Source: Arenibacter aquaticus
Lineage (GTDB): Bacteria; Bacteroidota; Bacteroidia; Flavobacteriales; Flavobacteriaceae
Reading direction: 5' to 3'
Length of the DNA stretch: 64,000 bases
Assembly (NCBI RefSeq): GCF_003957295.1
Contig: NZ_RQPJ01000002.1
Location: 310,001 to 374,000, forward strand
Translations under genes and position numbers: made by a program
The notes under the pieces: generated by a model
Database searches by the model: none
Told to the model about the DNA's origin: nothing
The model's input: only the letters and a program-made list of their open reading frames with translations
Shown here: positions 1 through 8,543 of the stretch, in pieces
Numbering within the stretch: position 1 is the stretch's first letter
Layout: every line of letters starts with the position of its first letter

Positions 1-525
1 ACAGTCGGCGGTGGTTGTTTTTGGTGCGTGGAAGCCGTCTTTCAGGAGGTGGAAGGGGTAGAACAGGTAGTTTCTGGTTATAGTGGTGGAAATGCACCCG
101 GCAAACCTACTTATAGAGAGGTTTGTTCCGGACTTACAGGCCATGCCGAAGTAGTTCAAATTACCTATGACGCCAACACTATTTCCTATGAAGACCTTTT
201 GATTATCTTTATGACAAGTCATGACCCTACTACCCTAAACCAACAGGGAGCCGATATTGGCACTCAGTACCGTTCAGTGATTTATTACCACAATGATGAA
301 CAAAAAGAGATTGCAGGGATGGTACTGGCCAAAATTGCCTCTTATTATGAATCACCCATTGTGACAGAGATAAGTCCATTAGGGCAATTCTATGAGGCTG
401 AGGAGCATCATCAAAACTACTATAGAAGTAATAAATCACAGGGCTATTGCAGTGCTGTCATCACACCAAAACTATCCAAGCTTCGCCAGATGCACGCCGA
501 TAAGCTTAAAAAAACGAAGGTATAG
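1..525 (+). CDS. msrA: Peptide-methionine (S)-S-oxide reductase MsrA, 5' end cut by window
   Basis: Reduces methionine-S-sulfoxide in proteins and free methionine back to methionine. The reading frame is open from base 1, and the MsrA signature GCFWC lies at bases 13-27, with the catalytic Cys codon at 16-18. Only the first few residues can therefore be missing. Downstream family motifs include YSGGNAPGKPTYREVCSGLTGHAE and a DPTTLNQQGADIGTQYRS-type segment, both typical of MsrA. The visible length of 174 codons fits the usual 170-220 aa. An ATG-like start inside this frame at 28 (GTG) would delete the catalytic cysteine, so it is not the real start. The true start lies just left of the window. 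Confidence 0.95.
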   Translation, partial: TVGGGCFWCVEAVFQEVEGVEQVVSGYSGGNAPGKPTYREVCSGLTGHAEVVQITYDANTISYEDLLIIFMTSHDPTTLNQQGADIGTQYRSVIYYHNDEQKEIAGMVLAKIASYYESPIVTEISPLGQFYEAEEHHQNYYRSNKSQGYCSAVITPKLSKLRQMHADKLKKTKV

Positions 526-806
526 TTACAACCTTGGAGCCTTTTTAAAGGTTCCAGAGCATTTTAAGCTGGACCTAGGGTCCTGATTTATACCAACCAT
601 ATGGTATTCCCAACAGGATGTTTTGGAGCAACTTGCACCTCTATTCCAAAATAAGCCAACAGCCTGCAGGGATTATAAAAGAGCAACAATACCATTCGCA
701 AGACTGTACCAAAGCCAAAAGAAACGCTAACAGTACTTATAATACAGCTACCCAATACAGCAAGGCAACACAGGCAAAGTAGATCATTACATTAAAATAC
801 CATATT
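526..806. other. Intergenic stretch between msrA and GNAT gene
   Basis: No convincing gene is present. It holds a weak inverted repeat at 590-607 (ATACCA/TGGTAT) and a short GGACC/GGTCC palindrome near 571-583, neither followed by a T-run. No clear -7 box was recognised. Confidence 0.5.
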
Positions 807-1076
807 TTGAAAGTACAACACGATAAAGAGAAGCAAAGATTTACAATGGATATAAACGGCGAAACAGCCAAAGTAAACTACAGAATGGACAATGGCAAGA
901 TGTACCTTACCTACTCTGAGGTCCCTTCCCATTTAAGGGGTAAAGGCCATGGAAAGAAACTTGTAGAAAAAACCTTCTCCAAATTAACAGAGGAAGGCTA
1001 TACGGCCGTTGCAGTATGCGCCTATATAAAGACAGTAGCTAGAAGAAGCGATAAGTGGAACTCAATAATTGAATAA
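807..1076 (+). CDS. Small GNAT-family N-acetyltransferase (COG2388/YjdJ type)
   Basis: An 89-residue protein of the minimal GNAT class, which carries only the acetyl-CoA-binding core. The segment around residues 27-60 (YRMDNGKMYLTYSEVP, then SHLRGKGHGKKLVEKTF) contains the R-x-x-G-x-G/A acetyl-CoA pyrophosphate loop, and a final strand includes the cysteine of the VAVCAYI segment. The length matches this subfamily, so it is not a truncated larger enzyme. The frame opens with TTG at 807; the first ATG is at 846 and would remove the first strand, so TTG is preferred, but this is uncertain. It sits 8 bp upstream of selO and may be cotranscribed. The substrate is unknown. Confidence 0.75.
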   Translation: MKVQHDKEKQRFTMDINGETAKVNYRMDNGKMYLTYSEVPSHLRGKGHGKKLVEKTFSKLTEEGYTAVAVCAYIKTVARRSDKWNSIIE

Positions 1077-1084
1077 ATATTAGG

Positions 1085-2653
1085 ATGAATCTGAACATCA
1101 AAGATACTTTTAACAAAGAACTCCCTGCTGACCCGATCACGGAAAATAGTAGGCGTCAGGTTATGGGGGCTTGCTATTCCTTTGTTAAGCCCAAACAGCC
1201 CTTAAAACCATCTCTAATACACAGCTCAGATGAAATGGGTGCCAATTTGGGCCTTTCCCAAGCAGACTTGGAATCTAAGAAGTTTCTTGATATTTTTAGT
1301 GGCAATTCCGTACTACCAAATACCAACCCCTACGCCATGTGTTATGGCGGACATCAGTTTGGAAATTGGGCAGGCCAGTTGGGGGATGGCAGGGCCATTA
1401 ACTTGTTTGAGGTTAACCACATGGACAAACAGTGGGCCCTACAACTTAAAGGTGCTGGCGAAACGCCCTATTCCAGAACAGCAGACGGATTGGCCGTTCT
1501 ACGTTCTTCCATACGGGAATATCTGTGCAGTGAGGCCATGTACCATTTGGGCGTACCCACTACCAGAGCCCTATCCTTGGCATTAACTGGTGATAAGGTA
1601 TTGAGGGATGTATTGTACAACGGTAATCCCGCTTATGAAAAAGGGGCGGTGGTTTGCAGGGTAGCACCGACGTTTATACGCTTTGGCAATTTTGAAATTT
1701 TAAGCGCGAGGCAGGATGTAGCCACCCTGAAGACCTTGACCAACTATACCATCAGGCATTTTTTTCCACATATAAAAGAGGGTGCCAAAGAAGGCTATCT
1801 ACAGCTTTTTAAAGAAGTTTCTGAACGCAGCTTGGAAATGATCATCCACTGGCAACGTGTAGGCTTTGTTCACGGTGTTATGAATACCGACAATATGTCT
1901 ATCCTAGGCCTTACTATAGATTATGGCCCTTACGGCTGGCTAGAGGGCTATGACCATGGATGGACCCCAAACACCACTGACCGACAGTATAAGCGTTATA
2001 GATATGGAAATCAAATAAATATTGGTTTATGGAACCTTTATCAATTGGCCAATGCCTTATATCCCTTAATTGAAGATGCCAAGCCATTGGAAGCTGTCCT
2101 AAACTCATACCGGGAAAACTACCAAACAAAATATCTTTCCATGATGAAATCGAAAATAGGTCTATTTACAGACCATGGGGAAGATGCCGAACTATTGAAC
2201 AGATTGGAAGACAACCTAGAGATGACGGAAACGGATATGACCATTTTCTTCAGGAATTTGGGGCGCTTTAAAAAGAGTAGCAAAATTAGCACCAGCCTGC
2301 CCCCATATATTACGGATGCCTTTTATGCCCCGGAAGAAGTGCAGGGCGAGCTTTTCAACACTTGGAAACAATGGTTTACAGATTACTCCCTGCGTCTAAA
2401 TAAAGAAAGTCTATCCAACATCCAAAGACAAGAAAAAATGGACAGCATAAACCCTAAATACGTCCTAAGGAACTATATGGCCCAGCTAGCCATAGACGAA
2501 GCGGATACGGGAAATTATGGGCTAATCAATGAACTGTACCAACTTTTAAAACAGCCATACCAAGAACAAGAAGAGGCAGAAAAATGGTATGCAAAGCGTC
2601 CGGAATGGGCTAGGCACAAAGTAGGGTGTTCCATGCTATCCTGTAGTTCATAA
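1085..2653 (+). CDS. selO: Protein adenylyltransferase SelO (YdiU/UPF0061)
   Basis: SelO is a pseudokinase-fold enzyme that transfers AMP from ATP to protein hydroxyls and takes part in redox stress responses. Family motifs are clear: GGHQFGNWAGQLGDGRA near residue 89, LQLKGAGETPYSRTADG near 120, IREYLCSEAM near 145, and the catalytic/metal-binding block VHGVMNTDNMSILGLTIDYG near 263-282. The length of 522 aa is normal. The C-terminus ends SMLSCSS, which keeps a cysteine at the position of selenocysteine in animal SELENOO. The upstream gene is a GNAT protein and MsrA lies about 560 bp before it, consistent with a protein-oxidation context. No alternative family is plausible. Confidence 0.95.
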   Translation: MNLNIKDTFNKELPADPITENSRRQVMGACYSFVKPKQPLKPSLIHSSDEMGANLGLSQADLESKKFLDIFSGNSVLPNTNPYAMCYGGHQFGNWAGQLGDGRAINLFEVNHMDKQWALQLKGAGETPYSRTADGLAVLRSSIREYLCSEAMYHLGVPTTRALSLALTGDKVLRDVLYNGNPAYEKGAVVCRVAPTFIRFGNFEILSARQDVATLKTLTNYTIRHFFPHIKEGAKEGYLQLFKEVSERSLEMIIHWQRVGFVHGVMNTDNMSILGLTIDYGPYGWLEGYDHGWTPNTTDRQYKRYRYGNQINIGLWNLYQLANALYPLIEDAKPLEAVLNSYRENYQTKYLSMMKSKIGLFTDHGEDAELLNRLEDNLEMTETDMTIFFRNLGRFKKSSKISTSLPPYITDAFYAPEEVQGELFNTWKQWFTDYSLRLNKESLSNIQRQEKMDSINPKYVLRNYMAQLAIDEADTGNYGLINELYQLLKQPYQEQEEAEKWYAKRPEWARHKVGCSMLSCSS

Positions 2654-2685
2654 ATTGCCCTTGACCATATTAAAACCATATTACC

Positions 2686-2952
2686 ATGGAAGCGTTCTTA
2701 AAGAAATTGCAACTACTCCCAGTAGGATACACCAGGGTAATTTTTAACCATAAGGTTTATGGCCTAACCCGCTCCAATTTTAATAAGGGAAAAAGCTTTA
2801 AAGTGTATGCCCAGGAATTGGGAGGAAACAACTTTATTAGCTTTAATTACTACACTATTCACGGAAAGGGAGCGCTTAAACCCTGTGAGATGCCTCTACA
2901 AAAGGTTACTTACTTTATTGAAAACATAATAATCCAAGGGACCGTGCTATAA
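2686..2952 (+). CDS. Small conserved protein of unknown function
   Basis: An 88-residue soluble protein starting with ATG, 32 bp after selO and followed directly by a strong terminator. It is therefore probably the last gene of the selO unit. The sequence has basic strands (VIFNHKVYGLTRSNFNKGKS), a FKVYAQELGGNNFISFNYY segment and a single cysteine in KPCEMPLQKV. I recall short flavobacterial proteins of this type being annotated loosely as peptide methionine sulfoxide reductase, but none of the MsrA/MsrB catalytic motifs is visible, so I do not assign that function. Confidence 0.7.
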   Translation: MEAFLKKLQLLPVGYTRVIFNHKVYGLTRSNFNKGKSFKVYAQELGGNNFISFNYYTIHGKGALKPCEMPLQKVTYFIENIIIQGTVL

Positions 2953-2971
2953 ACAATGGGCACTGCAAAAC

Positions 2972-3004
2972 AAAAAAAGCCTGCCGAATCGGCAGGCTTT
3001 TTTT
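2972..3004. terminator. Bidirectional intrinsic terminator between small gene and tsp
   Basis: A perfect 10-bp stem (2978-2987 region with AGCCTGCCG paired to CGGCAGGCT) and a tight loop are flanked by A7 on the left and T7 on the right. It lies 20 bp after the plus-strand gene and 17 bp beyond the stop of the minus-strand protease, so it can serve both convergent units. Confidence 0.9.
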
Positions 3005-3020
3005 GTTTTTATTGTTCCAA

Positions 3021-5186
3021 CTAGCCTTTTACACTGGCCAGTTTGGTATTCTTAATGCTATGCATTTTTAAATCTTGCAATACATTTACTGCTTCTTCTA
3101 TATACACATCTTTGGCAAGATCCTTATGCCAGCGATCGCGCTTTTCCCTTAAAATAGAATCTTTGGCAAATAATTCCTTCTCATATTTGAGGGATTCAAA
3201 GGTTAGATGGGAATCATAATCAGAAATGGTCTTAAAGTATTTAGCCCTCTTCTTATCCTCTTCCAATCCCTTCTTATAATCATCATATTTCAAGGAAACT
3301 ACCGTTTCGTCCTGGGCCTCCTTAATATACTTGGCGTTCTCTTCTATTAATTTAATCTGCTTATTTTCGGCCATTCTTTGAGTACTGTTGGCTATTGTAG
3401 CCTCATAATCTATATAGCCATCCCAAGGTGTATATTCCGCTGGGGATATTTTGTCCCAACCCAATGGGTTTTCCTGATCCCTTTCCCCAAGGTCTATATA
3501 GCTATAGCGATCTGGTACCACTACATCACTCTTAACCCCTTCCAACTGAGTGGAACCCCCGTTAATTCTATAGAATTTTTGAGTAGTAAGTTTTATAGCT
3601 CCTAAATCTCCATGTTCATTGCTTCGAACAATATTTGCCAAGGGAATAACGTTCTGTACGGTTCCTTTACCAAAGGTTTGCTTACTCCCTATAACTACAG
3701 CTCTTTTGTAATCCTGCATCGCTGCGGCCAATATTTCTGAGGCGGAGGCAGACAATTCATTGACCAATATCACCAATGGGCCTTCCCATTGAATACGCTC
3801 GTCCTTATCATTGTAAACTTCAGGTGTTTTGTCTGTAGACCTTACCTGTACTATAGGACCATCCTTGATAAACAATCCAGCCATTTCCACAACGGTTTTT
3901 AGAGATCCACCACCATTATCACGAAGATCCAAGATTAGACCTTCTGCTCCAGCCTGCTTTAATCTTTCTACTTCTTTGGCCACATCCGAAGCTGCATTTC
4001 TTTCATTATAATCTTCAAAATCCACGTAGAATTTAGGCAGGTTTATTATACCAAATTTTTGATTTTCCTTCAAAATTGCAGCCGATTTGGCATAAGACTC
4101 CTCCAGTTCCACAACATCCCGAGTCAAGGAAATTACTTTCAAGGAACCATCTACCTTTCTAACGGTAAGATTTACTACGGTACCTTTTGGCCCCTTTATA
4201 AATTTTATGGCATCGTCCAAACGCATACCTACTACGTCTACAGGTGGCTCCCCTTCCTGACCAACTTTCAGGATTTCATCGCCAACTTCCAATTGTTGAT
4301 CTCTCCAAACAGGACCTCCTGAAATAATTTCTACTATTTTAATCTGATCCTTTTTCTTCTGCAATCTTGCACCAATTCCTTCAAACTTACCAGACATACT
4401 AGTATCAAACTTCTCCTTGTCATCAGGGGCAAAGTAAAACGTATGGGGATCAAAAACCTCTACAATTGTATTTAAGTACTGCACAAACCAATCCTTGCGC
4501 TCCAAGTCATCTACAAAATCAAAATAATCATCTAAAGTACTCCTTGTAGTTTCTCTTGCCTTCTTTTCGGCTTCTTCTGGGGTCAAAGGCTTGGTAGAGG
4601 AGGCACTGTCATCCTTAAAAGGGTCGGCATCCTCTGTGGTAGCCGAATCCTCCATGTTACCCTGATCCAACTTGGAATCATAGGTTCCCAAGGTGGCATA
4701 CTTTAATTGTTTTCTCCAACGTTCCTTTAACTCCTTACGGGAATCCACATAATCCTGTTCGTTATAATCAATGTCCAGAGTTTCTTCCACGTAATAATTA
4801 AATGGTTCGCTCAACACCTCATCATAAATAACTTTGGCGTCTTCCATTCTCTTCATCAGACGGTCATGGACCATCTCAAAAAAGGTGATGTCCGTATTCT
4901 TAATCTGATCGTCTATCTGAAATTTGTACTTCTCAAATTCTTGGATATCGCTCTCCAAGAAATATCGCTTTGTAGGGTCTATGATATCCAAAAACCCTTC
5001 AAAAACATTAACCGAAAAATCGTCATTGATGTCCTTTGGCTGATAATGACCACGCTCAAGTACATAAGTTATTAAGTCCAACAATAACTTATCCTTGTCA
5101 TCAGTTTCAAAAGACTTGTTGGTAAAACTGCACGAAGCTACCGCAATAAGCATTACTAATAATGCGTAGGCTAAATTTTTTCTCAT
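3021..5186 (-). CDS. prc: Carboxy-terminal processing (tail-specific) protease, S41A, lipoprotein
   Basis: A periplasmic or membrane-anchored protease that degrades or trims proteins from their C-terminus. The N-terminus is a lipoprotein signal with Cys19 (AVASC). A Tsp-type N-terminal helical domain follows, then a PDZ domain around residues 235-330 (IVEIISGGPVWRDQQLEVGDE). The S41 catalytic core has LILDLRDNGGGS, SASASEI and FGKGTVQ. By alignment with E. coli Prc the Ser/Lys dyad is about Ser481 and Lys507. An acidic low-complexity insert lies near residues 180-210. Length 721 aa, full. It is monocistronic, divergent from surE and ends at the bidirectional terminator. Confidence 0.95.
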   Translation of the reverse strand: MRKNLAYALLVMLIAVASCSFTNKSFETDDKDKLLLDLITYVLERGHYQPKDINDDFSVNVFEGFLDIIDPTKRYFLESDIQEFEKYKFQIDDQIKNTDITFFEMVHDRLMKRMEDAKVIYDEVLSEPFNYYVEETLDIDYNEQDYVDSRKELKERWRKQLKYATLGTYDSKLDQGNMEDSATTEDADPFKDDSASSTKPLTPEEAEKKARETTRSTLDDYFDFVDDLERKDWFVQYLNTIVEVFDPHTFYFAPDDKEKFDTSMSGKFEGIGARLQKKKDQIKIVEIISGGPVWRDQQLEVGDEILKVGQEGEPPVDVVGMRLDDAIKFIKGPKGTVVNLTVRKVDGSLKVISLTRDVVELEESYAKSAAILKENQKFGIINLPKFYVDFEDYNERNAASDVAKEVERLKQAGAEGLILDLRDNGGGSLKTVVEMAGLFIKDGPIVQVRSTDKTPEVYNDKDERIQWEGPLVILVNELSASASEILAAAMQDYKRAVVIGSKQTFGKGTVQNVIPLANIVRSNEHGDLGAIKLTTQKFYRINGGSTQLEGVKSDVVVPDRYSYIDLGERDQENPLGWDKISPAEYTPWDGYIDYEATIANSTQRMAENKQIKLIEENAKYIKEAQDETVVSLKYDDYKKGLEEDKKRAKYFKTISDYDSHLTFESLKYEKELFAKDSILREKRDRWHKDLAKDVYIEEAVNVLQDLKMHSIKNTKLASVKG

Positions 5187-5542
5187 CTATTTCGTTTTAT
5201 TGTTTTTCCATACTTGGGGTAAATTTTATGTAAAAAACAAATCCTCCTCGTATGCATTCTTCCCATCATTTAAAATTAATCAAACAGGCAGTGTAATCCA
5301 AGTTTTGCCATTTAAAAGTGTTTAATAATGGCGAACACCATAAGATAACGAAAAAATCATGCCATATTATACATATATCACATTAATATTTTGTTAACCC
5401 CATAGAGAAGCAGCTATCCAAAACCGTTGAAATTCAAATAAAGACATATAAATTTACAGCAAACACTAACCCTGCACCCCCTATTTTTGTATGTTACGAT
5501 TAAGATTTTAAAAACGTATTTTTGCAGCATAAAAATTACAAC
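5187..5542. other. Divergent promoter region between prc and surE
   Basis: About 355 bp of AT-rich DNA without a supported gene. It must hold promoters for both divergent genes. The only clear element is the -7 box next to surE, described separately. Confidence 0.6.
5517..5524 (+). promoter_or_regulatory. Bacteroidota -7 box for surE
   Basis: TATTTTTG matches the TAnnTTTG consensus of the Bacteroidota primary sigma factor and sits 18 bp before the surE ATG, which predicts a very short leader. A TTTG at 5486-5489 is the best -33 candidate, but its spacing (27 bp) is longer than usual. Confidence 0.5.
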
Positions 5543-6322
5543 ATGTCAAAACCTTTGATCCTTGTCACCAATGACGATGGCATTACCGCTCCTGGCCTAC
5601 GGGCGTTGATACAGTTTATGAAAGAGATTGGGGATGTGGTAGTGGTAGCTCCTGACAGTCCACAGTCTGGTATGGGACACGCCATTACCATAGACAACAC
5701 CCTTTATATTAAAAAACTAAATGTGGATTTGGAAAATGGGGCAAAGGAAGAATACAGCTGTAGTGGAACACCGGCCGACTGTGTAAAGTTGGGGCTACAG
5801 GAACTATTGGACAGAAAGCCCGATCTATGTGTAAGCGGCATCAACCACGGTTCCAACTCTTCTATCAATGTAATTTACTCAGGTACCATGAGTGCGGCCA
5901 TAGAAGCTGGCATTGAAGGTATTCCCGCCATTGGTTTTTCACTGTGCGACTATTCTTGGAACGCCAATTTTGAAGTAAGCAAGGCCGCAGTTCAAAAAAT
6001 AGTTAGGGAGGCACTAAAAAATGGGATCCCAAAAGGGGTAGTACTAAATGTAAACATCCCCAAAACCGGAAACGAGTCTCCAAAGGGAATAAAGATCTGT
6101 AGACAGGCTCGTGCCAACTGGAAAGAGAAATTTGACAAAAGAACCAACCCCAACGGCAAGGAATACTATTGGCTTACAGGAGAATTTGAACTATTGGACA
6201 AAGGGGAGGATACAGATGAATATGCCCTTACACAGGATTATGTATCGGTGGTCCCCACACAATTTGATTTAACGGCACACCATGCCATACAACATTTAAA
6301 CAATTGGGAGTTATATGATTAA
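5543..6322 (+). CDS. surE: 5'/3'-nucleotidase SurE
   Basis: A metal-dependent nucleoside monophosphate phosphatase involved in stationary-phase survival. The N-terminus reads ILVTNDDG with metal-binding Asp11-Asp12. SPQSGMGHAIT, CSGTPADCVKLG, and SGINHGSNSSINVIYSGTMSAA (metal- and substrate-binding Asn) follow. The start is ATG 5543; the frame is open to a TTG at 5522, but that codon overlaps the -7 box. Length is 259 aa, normal for SurE. The stop codon overlaps the start of the next gene, so the two are translationally coupled. Confidence 0.95.
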   Translation: MSKPLILVTNDDGITAPGLRALIQFMKEIGDVVVVAPDSPQSGMGHAITIDNTLYIKKLNVDLENGAKEEYSCSGTPADCVKLGLQELLDRKPDLCVSGINHGSNSSINVIYSGTMSAAIEAGIEGIPAIGFSLCDYSWNANFEVSKAAVQKIVREALKNGIPKGVVLNVNIPKTGNESPKGIKICRQARANWKEKFDKRTNPNGKEYYWLTGEFELLDKGEDTDEYALTQDYVSVVPTQFDLTAHHAIQHLNNWELYD

Positions 6323-6596
6323 AAAAGAAATACTCATAGGTTTTTTAGTTGGCCTTATTGCCAATACCATAGGTACCCTATTGTATATTGTAATTTTTTC
6401 CGATTTTGGTATCGTGGAAACTTACCAAATGGCCGTAGCGCAAGGTCATATTGGCAGTTTATTGGCACTTGGTGCCATTCTAAATTTAATCGCTTTTTTT
6501 GGATTCATCAGGGTGCGAAGGGACTATAGGGCCAGAGGTGTAATGATTGCCACCCTCCTGACCGCAATGGTTATTTTGTATTACAAGGTGTTCTAG
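6315..6596 (+). CDS. Small conserved integral membrane protein
   Basis: A 93-residue protein with three hydrophobic segments: residues about 7-28 (IGFLVGLIANTIGTLLYIVIF), 45-65, and 75-92 near the C-terminus. It overlaps the surE stop by 8 bp (ATGATTAA), indicating translational coupling, and lies upstream of lpxB. No known domain was recognised. In flavobacteria it is a usual partner between surE and lpxB, but its role is unknown. Confidence 0.8.
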   Translation: MIKKEILIGFLVGLIANTIGTLLYIVIFSDFGIVETYQMAVAQGHIGSLLALGAILNLIAFFGFIRVRRDYRARGVMIATLLTAMVILYYKVF

Positions 6597-6669
6597 GTGA
6601 AAAACCAGTTCTAGCAAACCTTTATAAGGTAATCAAGGAGCACCTTTAAAAATAAACAACAAAGAATAG

Positions 6670-7794
6670 ATGAAATATTATATCATCGCAGGTGAAGCAT
6701 CGGGCGACCTTCATGGATCAAACCTAATTAAAGCCCTTAGAGAGAAAGACGACAAGGCCAACATACGGTGTTGGGGAGGTGACCTGATGAAGGCCGCTGG
6801 TGGCAATTTGGTTAAGCACTATAAGGAAATGGCCTTTATGGGCTTCCTTGAGGTGATTGGAAATATTAACCAGATCTTTAAAAATATAGATTTCTGCAAG
6901 CAGGATATTAGTAAATTTAAGCCTGATGTGATCGTATTCATTGACTATTCCGGCTTCAACCTTAGAATTGCGTCTTGGGCCAAAAAGAATCACTTTAGAA
7001 CCAACTATTATATTTCTCCCCAAATATGGGCCTCAAGAGAAGGCCGGATCAATAAAATAAAAAGGGACATAGACGCCATGCACGTAATTCTTCCCTTTGA
7101 AAAGGAGTTTTACGAAAAGAAACATAATTTCCCCGTAAATTTTGTAGGCCACCCGTTGATCGATGCCATTGGGGATATCCCAAGAACGGCCGACCATACC
7201 TTTCGGAAAGAAAACGGTTTAGATCCCGACCAGCCCATTATAGCCCTACTCCCGGGAAGTAGAAAACAAGAGGTAGAAAAAATGCTAAAGCTTATGCTTT
7301 CTGCCACCACGACTTTTCCGGACTATCAATTCGTCATTGCCGGTGCCCCCAGTCTGGATCTGGATTTTTACAAGCCCTTTATAAAATCTTCACAAGTAAG
7401 CCTGGTCTCCAATAAAACCTATGATCTCCTGAGCCTATCACGAGCTGCTTTGGTCACCAGCGGTACCGCTACCCTGGAAACCGCATTGTTTAAAATACCA
7501 CAGGTAGTCTGTTACCGGGCCAACTGGATATCCTATCAGATTGCCAAAAGAATAATTACCCTTAAGTTTATATCCCTTGTAAACCTAATCATGGACAAAG
7601 AGGTGGTTAAAGAACTTATTCAGGGCGACCTAAACCACAAGAACATAGTGGACGAACTGGGCAAAATTCTAGAGGGACCAGATAGGGAGAAACAGCTACA
7701 AGCTTATAACGAACTCCAGAAAAAACTGGGTGGCAAGGGTGCCAGTGAAAAAGCCGCTTCCCTAATAGTCAAGAATGCAGAACAGGCTCATTAA
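6670..7794 (+). CDS. lpxB: Lipid-A-disaccharide synthase LpxB
   Basis: A GT19 glycosyltransferase that joins UDP-2,3-diacylglucosamine and lipid X to give lipid A disaccharide 1-phosphate at the inner membrane. The N-terminus has IIAGEASGDLHGSNL, followed by MGFLEVIGN, YISPQIWASREGR, NFVGHPLID, LLPGSRKQEVEKML and a C-terminal VTSGTATLETALF then VCYRANWISY. All are standard LpxB motifs. Length 374 aa is typical. It lies 73 bp after the small membrane gene in the same direction, probably one operon from surE. Confidence 0.96.
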   Translation: MKYYIIAGEASGDLHGSNLIKALREKDDKANIRCWGGDLMKAAGGNLVKHYKEMAFMGFLEVIGNINQIFKNIDFCKQDISKFKPDVIVFIDYSGFNLRIASWAKKNHFRTNYYISPQIWASREGRINKIKRDIDAMHVILPFEKEFYEKKHNFPVNFVGHPLIDAIGDIPRTADHTFRKENGLDPDQPIIALLPGSRKQEVEKMLKLMLSATTTFPDYQFVIAGAPSLDLDFYKPFIKSSQVSLVSNKTYDLLSLSRAALVTSGTATLETALFKIPQVVCYRANWISYQIAKRIITLKFISLVNLIMDKEVVKELIQGDLNHKNIVDELGKILEGPDREKQLQAYNELQKKLGGKGASEKAASLIVKNAEQAH

Positions 7795-7981
7795 CAAATA
7801 AAGGCCATCACCAGCCATCTTGCTATCAAAATAAACAAGGTTCCTCCAATGTTTATATATAAAGATCAAGAAATCACAAGTAAGGAAAAGAGTACAGTGT
7901 AGCCTGTGTTTTCCTAAAAATAAGTTCAATTTTAAATTAATTATTTAAATTTGATATATAAGAGCACTAACAATACTTTTA

Positions 7982-8542
7982 ATGACCAGCAAATTTCTTT
8001 CCTTATTATTGCTTTTTTTGGTCGTTGGATGCGGCGCTTCCAAGAAAAAATCCAGCGCCCACAACCAGAGAAAAATATCGGTAGGCCCGTCCGAAGTTAC
8101 GGTTGGTACGCCAAGAGAATTGCCTAATGAAAATAGTGTCACAACTGTAGCATCACCAAGTATATCACGAAAGGTAATAAATACGGCCATGACCTTTTCC
8201 GGCGTTAAATATAAATTTGGCGGCACCACAATAAAAGGGATGGATTGTTCCGGTTTACTTTATGTATCCTTTGGAGAACATGACATTCAACTTCCCAGGG
8301 CCTCATACCTTATGGCCACAGAGGGCGAAAATATTGACCTAAACAAGGTAAGTGCAGGCGATCTTTTATTTTTTGGCACTTCTGGTCGCAAAAAGAAAAT
8401 AAATCATGTTGGCCTAGTAGTATCGGTCAACGGAGATGATATACAGTTTATTCATGCAACTACCTCTAGGGGAGTAATAGTTTCCTCTTTGAGGGAAGGA
8501 TATTGGAACTATGCCTTTATCAAGGCTACCAGGGTCCTCTGA
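7982..8542 (+). CDS. NlpC/P60 (C40) peptidoglycan hydrolase, lipoprotein
   Basis: A probable cell-wall endopeptidase cutting D-gamma-Glu-diaminopimelate or related bonds, anchored as a lipoprotein (signal ends VVGCGAS, Cys17). A low-complexity linker of about 45 residues leads to the C40 domain. Catalytic residues by pattern are Cys89 (MDCSGLLY), His142 (INHVGLVV) and His158 (FIHATTSRG). The length of 186 aa fits single-domain Spr-like enzymes. It is separated from lpxB by 187 bp and is followed within 2 bp by the comEC start, so the pair is likely cotranscribed. Confidence 0.9.
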   Translation: MTSKFLSLLLLFLVVGCGASKKKSSAHNQRKISVGPSEVTVGTPRELPNENSVTTVASPSISRKVINTAMTFSGVKYKFGGTTIKGMDCSGLLYVSFGEHDIQLPRASYLMATEGENIDLNKVSAGDLLFFGTSGRKKKINHVGLVVSVNGDDIQFIHATTSRGVIVSSLREGYWNYAFIKATRVL

Positions 8543-8543
8543 T

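Noticed and set aside
8511-8543. Earlier ATG for comEC overlapping the C40 gene
   Set aside because: The extra residues precede a normal hydrophobic start, and the ATG at 8544 directly follows the upstream stop, typical of coupled genes.
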